Source: Oscheius dolichura
Taxonomy: Eukaryota; Nematoda; Chromadorea; Rhabditida; Rhabditidae
Length of the DNA stretch: 64,000 nt
Direction of reading: 5' to 3'
NCBI GenBank assembly: GCA_932521035.1
Contig: OW051495.1
Location: 868,001-932,000 of the forward strand
The notes under the pieces were generated by a model that had not been told where the DNA came from, ran no database searches, and saw nothing but the letters and a program-made list of their open reading frames with translations. Made by a program: the position numbers and the translations under genes. This document shows, piece by piece, positions 25,030 through 35,328 of this stretch. Positions within the stretch are counted from its first letter, which is position 1; each line of letters starts with the position of its first letter.

Positions 25030-25075
25030 CGAAACTTCTCCTTTTTCTAGTCATTTAATTAGCTACAGTAACCGG
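25030..25075 (+). pseudogene. decayed duplicate of a signal-peptide exon
   Basis: CTTTTTCTAGTCATTTAATT and AGCTACAGTAACCGG align with CTAGTTATTTTTCTGGCTAC and AGTAATAGG of the true first exon at 25345-25393, including the donor region. The copy has a stop codon where the working exon has Phe. Confidence 0.4.
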
Positions 25076-25344
25076 TTAAAGACTGGCAAACGATGGCAAG
25101 AGTCTCGTCTTCCCCCGGCAGTTTCTCACTTTCTGTCTTTTTTCCCTTTCCCGCCTGGCACGTGACGTCGCCCTGCCAGCACCTGCGAATTTCGTGATGG
25201 CGGTGAAGGCTGTGGTAGTGGCTTTCACTTCCCCCTAATACGACATCGACACGCTGATTTTAAACTAAACACGTTCCCGCCCTCTTTAGTGGGTTCCCAC
25301 CACTCATACAGTCAAATCATCCCATCTACATCTACCCATCTCCC

Positions 25345-27283
25345 ATGGCTAGATCCTTCTTTTTTCTAGTTATTTTTCTGGCTACAGTAATAGGTAAGGA
25401 AGCTAGAAATTGAGGGGAAGAGGGGAGAAATGTCTCTGTTTCAGGGAAAAGGTCGCCGCTGCCGAAAGATCCCCTGGAACCGAATTTCATTCCCAGCAGT
25501 CATGAAAGGGTACTCTCACATCGACGTAAGTGCTTCTATTTTTAATTTTCTTTCAGGAAGGAAGGGAAGATTGAACGGATAACCATATTTTTTGTAAAAT
25601 AGGTAAAATTAAACAATTTCTCATTTGAAAAAATGAAAATTGAGTGAAAAAGGCTTCAATACGCGCTTATAATCAGTGATTTCAAAATTCTGAGATCTTG
25701 ACAGCCCATGCATGCATACCGTAATTTGAACAGTCGAATAAGATTTGTAGAATTATGAAACCCAAGACATAGACGATTTTTTCGTTTCTGTCGGTCTTTT
25801 TAGCCTGGTCTCCCGCGCAATCATTCAGTTCTCGGGCGGAAGAGAGAGGGAAACGAATTGGAACCTTGATCAACCCCCAATTGTTCTCTGATTATTTACA
25901 GCAACGGGAGAATCTTTTGATTTTACTTGAATTTTCCTCGAAATTTGTGGATCTTTGAAGAAATTGACTATCGAAACCATCAAGCTCAAAACTTATAACG
26001 TCAACTAGAAACTGAAAATATTTCCTCGTTGTCCTGAAAGCTCCCGTTTTTTTCCGCTGAACATGAAAACATTGTAGACGGATTGAAGTTTACCGGCATT
26101 CCTTTTGCTTTAAAATTTACATAAAACTTCATAAAATTAGAGAATAGTGATAAATGCTCGTGATTTTTACGACTTTTCCAATGAGTATTCCAAGTTGTCC
26201 AAGGTCCATGGTCAAGCATCCTTGAAGAAGTTATTCAATCAACGGGCCCCTGTGCCTGAGGAGCATATCTTTGTCAGAAAGTACTGTATTTCTTCCCCTT
26301 TTACTTTTAGTCTTAGAGCATGAACCCCCGACAGAACTGGACTCGATTGGCATTAGTTTTGTTTTAAAATTCCTATAAAACTCCATAAGAACAAGAGTTA
26401 TTGATGGATCGAACGATTATACGTTGAATTTTCAAATAGTTCAATCCGTTTCCAAATATCCTCATTTTGAGATAGATCTTCAATTTGTCGGCGTGATTTC
26501 TACCCAAAATTGTTGTACGTGCTCCCATTTTACCCTATATTTTCAGCCAAACACGAGGATGTCTCGATTGAGGACGGTTCCAAGCTGGCTCACTATGGTC
26601 TGTCCGGTCGTCGGCGTCTGATTCCAACCAGTATCAAATACAACGGGACGGCGGACTATGAACGGGTCCATGATCCCAAGACCGATACCCGCTACCATCC
26701 GAAGATATGGGTTCCTCCTTCGATGAACGAGACCGAGGGGAACGATACTGATATCGCCATGCCCGATACAGTCGACAATTCGGCTTCGTTCGTCCCTCCC
26801 ATCTCTTCTCCGCGTCTTCCTAATCCTTCCCTGCCTCAGGGTCTTGGACAGATTCCCCTTCTCTCTCCTGTCCCTCTTCCTCGGCTTGGACTGCCTCCTC
26901 AACCTCGGCCTCAATGGGCTCCTGGGCAGAATTTCGCTCCCCTGCCTCCTTATTCCCCTCAGAGTTACGGCTCTCGCCATGGGATCCTTCCTCAACAACC
27001 TCCACCCCAATGGTCTCAAAATATCGCCCCAATGCCTCTCTACCGTCCTCAGAATCAAGTTAACCAATTTCCCCCTAATTACCGTAACCCCGCTCCGTCT
27101 TTTCCCGCTCCCCAGCAGTCACAATCTTGGCCACAGCAGCAAGCCACAGTTCCGCAGCAGGCGGCGCCACAGCGGGTGCAATATTGGCCACAGCCGGCGC
27201 CACAGCCGGCACCACAGCCGGCGCCACAGCCGAACTACTCAGAACGTCCAGTACAGTATATCTGGCCGAATAATGGAAAATGA
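25345..27283 (+). CDS. secreted Pro/Gln-rich protein, 3 exons
   Basis: Exons 25345-25393, 25445-25525 and 26547-27283 join in phase 1 at both introns and give 288 residues. Residues 1-17 (MARSFFFLVIFLATVIG) are a signal peptide, followed by a basic KRSPLP stretch. Residues about 45-110 are charged, with three NxS/T sites (NGT, NET, NDT). From about residue 125 the chain is dominated by Pro, Gln, Leu and Tyr (blocks such as PQWAPGQNFAPLPPYSPQ, and QPAP repeated three times near 27191-27232). No cysteine-based domain is present. This looks like an extracellular or cuticle-associated low-complexity protein, but I do not recognise it. The stop lies 66 bp from the stop of the convergent sphingomyelinase gene. 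Confidence 0.72.
27191..27232 (+). repeat. 12-bp coding minisatellite (QPAP)
   Basis: CAGCCGGCGCCA is repeated three times with one change and then partially, encoding QPAP repeats inside the secreted Pro/Gln-rich protein. It is likely length-polym​orphic. Confidence 0.85.
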
Positions 27284-27297
27284 AGCACTCTCCCTTA

Positions 27298-27303
27298 TTT
27301 ATT
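27298..27303 (-). terminator. AATAAA polyadenylation signal of the sphingomyelinase gene
   Basis: AATAAA on the minus strand lies about 47 nt beyond the sphingomyelinase stop (27350) and only 15 bp from the stop of the convergent plus-strand gene, so the 3' ends of the two messages probably overlap. Confidence 0.55.
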
Positions 27304-27349
27304 ATTGTACTCTACCCCTTCTAATACTCTTTTCTGTCATAAAAATGAT

Positions 27350-30300
27350 TCATTTCACGTAGATATTCTCCTCTAGGAGCCAGAAGGCAGCCTCTTTTTC
27401 GTAGTGCTTCTGAATCCAGGAAGAGTTACGGTAGATGGAGAGGATGTAGGCCACCCGGTCGCGGGAGTTTCCTTCCACCCGGTTCATAAATTTCACCCAG
27501 GAATTGACAGAGAAGTCTGGGAGACTATACAGGGAGAGGGTATCTGTCTCCTGCCAATGGGGCTCTTCGCGGCTAGTCAAACCATCCACAGCGGCGTGGA
27601 AGACGGAGGAGGAGACGACTTTCTGCAATTTTGAGATTTTTAATGTTTTGGGAAGGATATTTAAAATTACTGCACTAATATCTAGCAAATACCTATACTG
27701 TAGTTATCTTGCCAGAAGGAAATAAAAGAGCGCCATAAAACGAGAAAAAGTATTAGAAGACTTCTAATTGTGATGGGCGGTGTCTAACAATGTTTCTATC
27801 GAGGCTACTCATAGAATACCGTTGAAAGATGATGAAAAGTGATATAGGACATGTGAAACCTTTCCATTTTAGTTTAAAAGAATTTTATGTGTACTTCTGG
27901 TAAGTGACTGTCTAATTATGAATCTTCTACACAAAAACTGGTGTGCAAATGAGCAGAGTTCCACAAACGAGAAAAGTTATACAGAGAATTCGAAACATTA
28001 CTCCATTTATCTAATAAAGAGAGTTCCAAAAGTAGTATAGGCCATTTCAAATGCAAAAAACTCAAAATTGAATTTTTTTTAAAGGAAAAGTCGAATCTAG
28101 GTCGAGCATGGTCCAACCTCAAAGTTTGGCATGCATTTTTATGCGGATTTGACATATGTTGTCACCGCTTTTATTACTGATTTTGCTTATTCGAAGTATA
28201 AGCTACCCAAAAACACATAGAAACAGCTGGAATCTATGTCAAATCCAATTATCGAAAAATTTGCAAGAAATTGAACTTGAAAAATTTGAAAGTCTGAATC
28301 GCGCGGGAAAAGTTTTTCCATTTGAAACAGACTATAGCTATTGGTGAAAGAATAGCGGGAATTCTTATCCACCAAATTTTATCCCACCATTGAAACAAAA
28401 GGCTTCCCTTTACTTTCCAAACAATAAAAAACACAGAGTGGGTCATTTTTCAATCAGTTTCTTCAAGTTTCGAGTCAAGCTAACTGGAAACTCCCTCCCT
28501 TTTTTGATTTTATCATAGCACCAATGAAACTGGTTGATTTTGACAAAAAAAATCTATTTGAAAGGCTAGCATTGAAACAACATGCTTCCCTATACTTTCA
28601 AAAGAGAAATTCCCCCCTTTCCAATAGATTTTTTGTCAAAATTAATCAGTTTCATTGATCCTACAAGAACAAAAAGATGCTTTATTCCCGCTGGGAAGGT
28701 TGTGGATTCTTTTTCAATATTATTCCGTTTCACCAACCCTACAAAGAGTAGTAAACCCCCAGCGAATCGTTGGTCCCGTCATAAGTTTGTAAAAAACAAA
28801 TAGAACTTGCCCCTGTTGCTGTATCCACTGTATAGGTCCTAAAAGCCGGGTTGACATGGTCCCAAGTGGTCAGAGAGGGAGCTACCCATCCTGTCGTCAT
28901 TGGTCCTCCCTCCTGATCCATGTAGATCAAATGCCGGTCGACGTGATTGTGTCCAAAGAATTGTTCCACCACAATGTGTTCAAATCGTCTCAAAACCGCC
29001 AGATAGGCCGTTGTCCAGGCTTGGAGACAGTCCCCGTTATTCGAAGGAGCAATGTGGGCATGGATGTGGACCAGTTCTCCAGCATCTTCAGCGGATTTCA
29101 GTTCTTGGACGAGATAGGACAGTACCCCGCCTGGGTCTTGGGAAGATAAATGGGCAAAGCTGACGATATTGGAATTAGGGAAAAGGAGAGAAGAAGAGAC
29201 TTACAAATTGAAGTGGAAACAGAAATTATTGTTCAAATGGATGATTTTCAGTCCAGGAGACGGGTAGGAGACGTAGCTGCCGTGGCTGAACCGAATTTTT
29301 AGTTTTGTTATTTTCGTGAATGGCTAGAATGTAACAATCTCAACTAGTCAATTGTTTTTTTTTCTAATAAGTTTCAGTCAAGGCGTATAAAATAAGAAAA
29401 TAGGGGGAAGCTTGCTAGTATCTCCGAATGTGGCAGTTTCCCATAAAAGTATTTCCGTCAGCTGGCGAGAACTCGAGAGAGAATGCTGCCTGACTTATAA
29501 ACGGACGCTGGAACTGTGTACAATAATTACTGCACTCCTTTTTTTACAAGTAGGCATCCTTTTCCACTGATACAGTCAAATTCCAGTGAAAATTTGTATG
29601 AATCTTCGAGATATTTACATGCAGACCTTTAACTTTTCAGCTTTATGGTATAAGGTTACTGTAAACTATCTGATTTTGATCAAATAATAGGGTAACAGCT
29701 CAAATTAACTGTAATTATTCCCAATGGAATGGCTGAACTGTTCACTTCTATGTGCTTCTACTTATAAATGTTCCCTCTAACAAATAAGAACCAGGCCTAG
29801 TATTATGGAAGGTCCTTGGCGTTTCGCTATACAGAATCTCATAAAAAGTAATAACTTACAGTAACAGATGGCGTCTATCCTCCTCTGGGATCCATTTCCT
29901 GACGTGTTGTTCCAATTCCCTGTACAGCCATCCCTGTGGAATAGGATCCGCCGTGTCGTTATAAGAGAAGGCATCGAAGGGGACGGCTTCATGGTTCCCC
30001 AACGATGTGTAGACGGGGGTATTGGAGAAGTAGTTCTCCACGGTGGCGGTGATATTCCTCAACAGATCAGTTGACCTCTCCTTCGTGTACTCCCAGAGGT
30101 CATGGGGAGAAATATCTCCCGTCAGGAGGATGTAGTCGAATTTCTGGAAAATGACAACCCGCTAAAAACGCTAAAAAACTAAAGACGGCCCTGAGTAGAG
30201 TTTCTTATAAGTTCAGTAAAGCCAAAAAGAATTCTAAATGTGGTAGGATTTTTTTTGCTCAATTTTGGTTTTATGGATTTTATAAAATGTCTGGCATGCT

Positions 30301-32178
30301 GTTGCTCCAGTTGGAAGCCGGTATATCGGGCAAAAAACAAAAATATTCCAGGAATTGGTGAACAACCTCACAAGTGGAAAATATTTGAAACAGAAGAATT
30401 ACTTTGAAGTCAGAAGAATCCATAAAATATCAATTTTACAAGTTTTCAACCTCCCTTCTTATTAGGAATTGAACGGTAAAATTAGTCATGAACACCTACT
30501 GCCATGCTGTTTTGCTGTTTTGCCGAATGAATAAATTGCGATCATTGAAAAATTCTCATTTCCAATAAAGAATAAGGTGGAAAAGTTAGATTTTTGTATG
30601 TTTTGGTAGTGCTTTATTAGGGCAAATGTGGTCAAACGTGGCTAGGGTTCATTTGTAATGCATGCATGATTGTCAGGTCATTTTTATAAACTATTCGGTT
30701 TCACGAAATGGATAAGTAAAGGCAATTTGATCAATCCTATCATCAATCAGTCATCAATCAATCAAGCTACGAACACATATGTCTCACAAAATTGGCCATC
30801 ACCTAATCGAATAGTGCCCGTACCCCTCTCACGAGTCCCTACTCCTCCAGACTCACCATTCCCCTTCGTTGTAGGAACCTCAGAGCCGATTCAAACGTCC
30901 TATAGGGTAGATCACACATTCCGTTGGCTGTTCCCCAATATCCTGCTCTTTCCTGGTCAGTTCCAACCACTGGACCTCGACAACAGATAAGGAACTGCTT
31001 CACAAGGGCGGGAGAAGTCGGTGAGGCACAGTTGACAGCAGATCCTGGTACATAATGCGGGTCGATGTGGATATCCGTCAATTGGAGCACGTTCAACTGC
31101 TTTTTAGCGGGCTAAAGATCATTTTTTGACCAAAAATGGAGATAGTAACCTTATTTCTTGACGTTTGAGGGGAAAATCTCCTCGGAGGAAGAGCAACGGA
31201 CCAATTCTGAGTAGGTAGAGGGAATTGGTTCGAACAGGGAGGGATCAGAACGGCACAGAGTTGTTGACCAGTGAAATTGGAGCGTCGGATCAAGTCGAAG
31301 AGGTAGGGAACAAGAATCTGGGCAACTTTGTGGCAGATTCCCTTGTTGAGATGAAGCTGATTGAGACAGGCATTCCTGAATGGGGACTTTTATGTTTTGG
31401 AAGTCAGTTTAAAGCAATTGCAGGAAAGAAATTGTAATGCGCTCTCTGATCTCTGTTGTTTTTTTTCTGTATTTGAATAAGTATGCTTATTCATGTTTTC
31501 TCGCGACGCTAAATGCTCATAAGTGATATTGCTATGTTTTAGTGGCAGGTCAAATAGTAAGAAAGGCGAAATTTGCAATTACCGTTATAGATGTGTGTGC
31601 CAAATTACTGTAATTCATATTTTTTAGCCTAATTATGCATGTCACGTTATTTCCTTTCCTTTTTTGTATGAAATATAGAAAATCCATCCAATTCAGTTCC
31701 AGAAACGGTCTTTTTCAGCATTTTATTATCGAAAACACCACTTTTTGTGGCATATTTATGAGTGGTGTTATGTAGAAGTAGATTACAGATCTTTGTGAAT
31801 TCACCAAACTTTATAAGACCGGCAAGGGAAACGGAAAAAAGGCAATGTTTCGACTACAGTATAACATATCGGCTGTTTATAACTTGCTATTCGTGCGCAC
31901 CGCTTGCGAAGCACAGTAAAAAGCCCTATAAAGAAAAAAGAGGAGGACTCACTCTGCCATGACTATGGCTTGTTCCGTCAGTATCATCCCGAGCCGGGCT
32001 CCAATCACGGCCATATCTGCCTGCTCCTGGCAATAGCCGCACCATACTTCTACTGAATTATCAGTAAAATTGTTCTATAATTAATTTTGTTTCTTCTAAT
32101 AAATTTAATCCATACCTCAGCATGACTGACGGTAGACGATCCAAAAAGAACAAGAAGAATTATTGACCAAGGTGGCAT
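27350..32178 (-). CDS. asm: acid sphingomyelinase (saposin B + metallophosphoesterase)
   Basis: Exons: 31953-32052, 31150-31375, 30857-31111, 29860-30143, 29205-29285, 28811-29159, 27350-27622, with phases agreeing throughout; about 540 residues with the first exon. The N-terminal saposin B domain has its cysteines in place (CGYCQEQ, NACLNQLHLNKGIC, QQLC, IPPC) and would present the lipid. The catalytic domain shows the metal ligands of the calcineurin-like fold: LTDIHIDPHY, TGDISPHDLW, GNHEAVP, HIHAHIAP and FFGHNHVD. CCRG and AGYWG...CDLP are typical of the family. It hydrolyses sphingomyelin to ceramide and phosphocholine in lysosomes or outside the cell. The signal exon is least sure: MPPWSIILLVLFGSS begins at 32178, but its best donor (GAG|GTATGG, 32116) is out of phase with exon 2; the weaker donor A|GTCATG (32127) fits. 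The intron after 28811 uses a GC donor. Confidence 0.88.
27789..27853 (+). ncRNA. candidate 21U-RNA locus in a sphingomyelinase intron
   Basis: AATGTTTC core, 8 nt, CTACTCA; possible 5' U at 27833 in CGTT, 37 nt past the core (slightly short). Confidence 0.42.
27932..27999 (-). ncRNA. candidate 21U-RNA locus in a sphingomyelinase intron
   Basis: AATGTTTC core, 8 nt, TGTATAA; predicted 5' U at 27952 in TGCT, 40 nt past the core. Confidence 0.6.
31844..31911 (+). ncRNA. candidate 21U-RNA locus in a sphingomyelinase intron
   Basis: AATGTTTC core, 7 nt, GTATAAC; predicted 5' U at 31891 in TATT, 40 nt past the core. Confidence 0.6.
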
Positions 32179-32708
32179 ATTCCGTCTCTTCCTTTGTCCA
32201 CGGCAAAATGACGAAGACGGAATTGATCTATTCCCAAAACAAAATTGCCCGTATTCATAACATTTTGGGAGGAAGGGACGGGGTTGGAGCAGGGTAAACA
32301 GAGAAAAAAGAAGACACTTCCTTTCTGGACTAGGAGAGAAACTGTTTCTTGTGTGTATCTGTCTCTCGTTTTTGCCAAAGGGGAAGGGCGCGTAAATATG
32401 GGAGCAGTGGCCGGGAGAGCAGGAATAAAATGGGAAGGGTTTTCTGTTGAAAACTTGGCAAAAATTTCTGTAAATTTTCACAATAACTAGCACAAAAGGC
32501 AGGGTTTATTGCCTTGAGCTCATTGATATTCACAATATGAAGCAGAATAGGGGGGAAAACGTATAAAATGAGCCATAAAATGGAGATTATTGTTTCTAAA
32601 TGTAGAGACTTTTCTCGAAATGCTTCATAAAACTATTTTATGAGCAAAGTTCAATCAACCGAGGTTTATACGATAGTGTATTTTCTGCCTTCTTTTTAGC
32701 CTTTTTAG

Positions 32709-32802
32709 GGCCTGAAGACAATAAGGATGCAACTGGTCTGAGCAGATCGGCTGCGGCGCCGCCTGCCGAGGAACTGTGGCTCCTGTGGCCCCATTTGAAC
32801 AG
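32709..32802 (+). other. orphan exon-like segment
   Basis: Bounded by TTTTTAG and AACAG|GTAAAA, the phase-2 frame reads PEDNKDATGLSRSAAAPPAEE... with no stop. It lies alone on the plus strand between two minus-strand genes. No partner was found, so it may be a lost or mis-assigned exon. Confidence 0.22.
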
Positions 32803-32945
32803 GTAAAAGATGGCGCAGACTTACGGTAATCAAAATAAATCTATTGTTTCGAATCCACTACAAAATATACACCAAAAAACCACTAATAAAAGCGACAGAA
32901 TCAATATGGAACAAGTGAACTACTCCCGAATCTCTTTATTCTCTT

Positions 32946-33353
32946 CTAAATGAAAAAAATAAGAGAGATCAGGACGACGAGGCGGCCGGCAGGGGAGGAA
33001 GCGCTCTTGTCGTCGGCAGTCTCCTCGTCAGGCTCGGAGGTGCAGCACATTTGTCCGGATGTGATAAGGACACCATTGGGCCCTTCTTCGTCTTTCGCCT
33101 CCTCACAGTCGCCATCCTTTATGAAATATAATGTCTTACGCTCGCTTTGCACCTGCCCTCGTTGTCACAGCCAGCCGCCTTCAAGCTGATTTTGTCAGCA
33201 CCCTTGGTTCCCTTGCCATTGATCCTAAAACCGCCAGATTATTCTCAAAATATGGATAAAAACTAACCGAAAGCACAGTTTGACCCCGTCGTTGCATTCC
33301 TGCTCATCAATATCCCTCTCTTCCCTACCACCGAAGGATGGCTCGATTTTTGC
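32946..33353 (-). CDS. small Ly6-like protein, probably GPI-anchored (5' end missing)
   Basis: Exons 33268-33353 and 33140-33224 join across a 43-nt intron (CG|GTTAGT...TTTTAG), and 32946-33116 holds the C terminus. The cysteine pattern ECNDGVKLCF...AGCDNEGRC...DGDC...SGQMCC resembles the Ly6/three-finger fold, and the end (SSPAGRLVVLISLIFFI) is a hydrophobic tail of the GPI-signal type. The junction between the last two exons is odd: keeping frame requires removing only 23 nt (AGC|GTAAGA...CATAAAG|GAT), shorter than any usual animal intron, or assuming one missing base in a continuous exon. The signal-peptide exon was not found; an exon-like stretch at 33381-33451 is a weak candidate. Confidence 0.5.
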
Positions 33354-33605
33354 CTATTGAATACAAAGACGGCTGGTAAACTGATAGAAAAGAGCCTCTC
33401 TCGCTTCTTGTCGTTTTGTTGCTCTTCCCAGAGGAGTTTTTCGGAATCCTGAGTAAGTTATACACATGGAAATGGCCGCAGAACTGAATAAACTTAAATT
33501 TTTACATTATATTACTCAATTGGAACCAAAATAAAGCCAGACTTGTAGAGGATTTGCTTCTAGACGATACGTTCTGATTTGTGGAAGATTATGCCGTTGA
33601 GAATA

Positions 33606-33672
33606 CTGTAAAAAGGCTGAAAAACAGTAAATAAAGCCCGATCCAGAGCGTTTTGGTCACTTTGGAAACATT
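33606..33672 (-). ncRNA. candidate 21U-RNA locus
   Basis: AATGTTTC core without a clear TATA-like block; predicted 5' U at 33626 in TACT, 39 nt past the core. Confidence 0.45.
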
Positions 33673-34533
33673 TGCCTAGCCAGAACGTATTATTTCATGG
33701 TTCCTAATTGGAACTGATAAAGAGCTTCCAAAACATTTTTTTATACTTTTTGAATTAAAATTTTGATTGCCTATAGTGTAAAGAAGACTAGAAGAGGGAT
33801 TTTATGAAGGGTGAAGGGGGTGTTAAGCAGTGGACCAGAGGGGAGCCAGACGTCTCCTGCGGCACCACTACTTAGCACTCCTTTATTTCAAGTAGGAAGA
33901 GGAGGAAGAGGAGAGGAAGAGCCAAAATGATACGGAATAAAGGGGATAAGGGTGCTTTTGAAGCTACCGGAGGCAGGTGGACTAATACGGTTGGCACACT
34001 GTGTGATGATGGTGGCTGGATAATCCAGCTGGATAACAGCCACCAGCCCCATGATACACATCCGACGGCCGACACATAGAGAGACGGCAACAACAGCTCT
34101 TTCTATTTGGAATCAGCTAATTGGAAGGGGGAACTGTTGAGAAGAGAATGGGGCAGAGAAAAGGGGATAAAACTATTAGCTGCAGTGGAAAAGGAAGGTG
34201 ACATTCTGTGTAGCACATTGAAACAGGCTCCGCAGCAAAAGTATTTGAATGCCTGCCGAAATATTGAAAAATACAATAATAGCAAAGAAAACAAATATAA
34301 TATATTTTTTATAGAATATGTTAGGTATTGTAGTATGACTGCGAGCAATTTGGAATGACCCATGGGGATCCCAACGACCTGGCGCGCAGTTTACCCGCTA
34401 TATCAAGAAAATAAATAACCGTTTTTTTTCGTTTCGAAGGCTGTATAGAAGAAATAGAAAAGGGAAGGTTCTAGTTCGAGTAGGGCATATGAAAAAAAAA
34501 ATTGAAAGATGGGAAGAGAAACGGATATTGTAG

Positions 34534-34601
34534 TTTGTTTCGCTGAGCCTATAAATTAGTTTCTTTCTATTTTTGGTCAATAATCGACACTATTGAAAAC
34601 A
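34534..34601 (+). ncRNA. candidate 21U-RNA locus
   Basis: TTTGTTTC core, 8 nt, TATAAAT; predicted 5' U at 34581 in CAAT, 40 nt past the core. Confidence 0.52.
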
Positions 34602-35328
34602 AAATAAAAGAATAACCAATGCTTCAGTATATTTGATCCCAAATTCGAGGGACCGGTATTTTTGTGTTTTCAATAAACCAGAGAAAATGCTACTCCCTAT
34701 CGTTTTCATGAGATCAACATTCTTCTTTACCGCTATTCTTTTATGAAATTTTTGAAACAATTCGAAAAATTCGCTAATTCCTCTTTTCCAATTTTCAACT
34801 GCTCTCTATCTCGTTTGTTTATCAAGCTTCTCAAATTACAGGATCCATCAGAATTCAACTGCTGACCAATTGACCCCGCCGCCGTCATTTCTCACTACGG
34901 TACATAACCCCAGCCGCGGTATTTTCCCGCAGACGACTGACTCCGTATTTATTTTTTCTTGAATAACCTGTTACCTCCGGGGGGATTTTGTCTCTTTTTA
35001 TCGTTTTATGCTCAAAACTAGCCGTGACGAATATAACTGAAGCGTGGAGCCTCTTTATCCACCCCTTGAAACGAAAACAGGCCATTTTTTCCAGATAAAT
35101 TGGCATCATGAAATATTTTAGTACCGAAAGCTTTAGTTTAGAAGATGTTTCAGAAATATCATATAAAGTAGGTCCTTCACTATTTTTAGTAGAAGCATAC
35201 CCGGTGCCGATAGCTCTTCCCGTTTCTCTGTAAGTCGATATTGGAGAGACTCCCGTCTCTATTTCTAATCCCTCTCTCACCTCCTTCCACCCATTTTCAA
35301 TGCCCCCTTTCAGAATATACGGGTGGTG

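Larger units (their letters stand above)
23976..25344. other. interval between the F-box gene and the secreted Pro/Gln-rich gene
   Basis: No confident gene. It contains a 52-codon open frame at 24347-24505 and a decayed copy of the next gene's signal-peptide exon near 25030-25075. Confidence 0.45.
33354..35328. other. interval between the Ly6-like gene and nischarin
   Basis: No convincing exon. It holds candidate 21U-RNA loci at 33.6 kb (-) and 34.5 kb (+) and A/T-rich sequence, and presumably the nischarin promoter or trans-splice region at its right end (CCCCCTTTCAG at 35303-35313). Confidence 0.45.

Noticed and set aside
26543-27067. 174-codon minus-strand frame opposite the Pro/Gln-rich exon
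   Set aside because: Shadow of the real plus-strand exon, caused by its codon composition.
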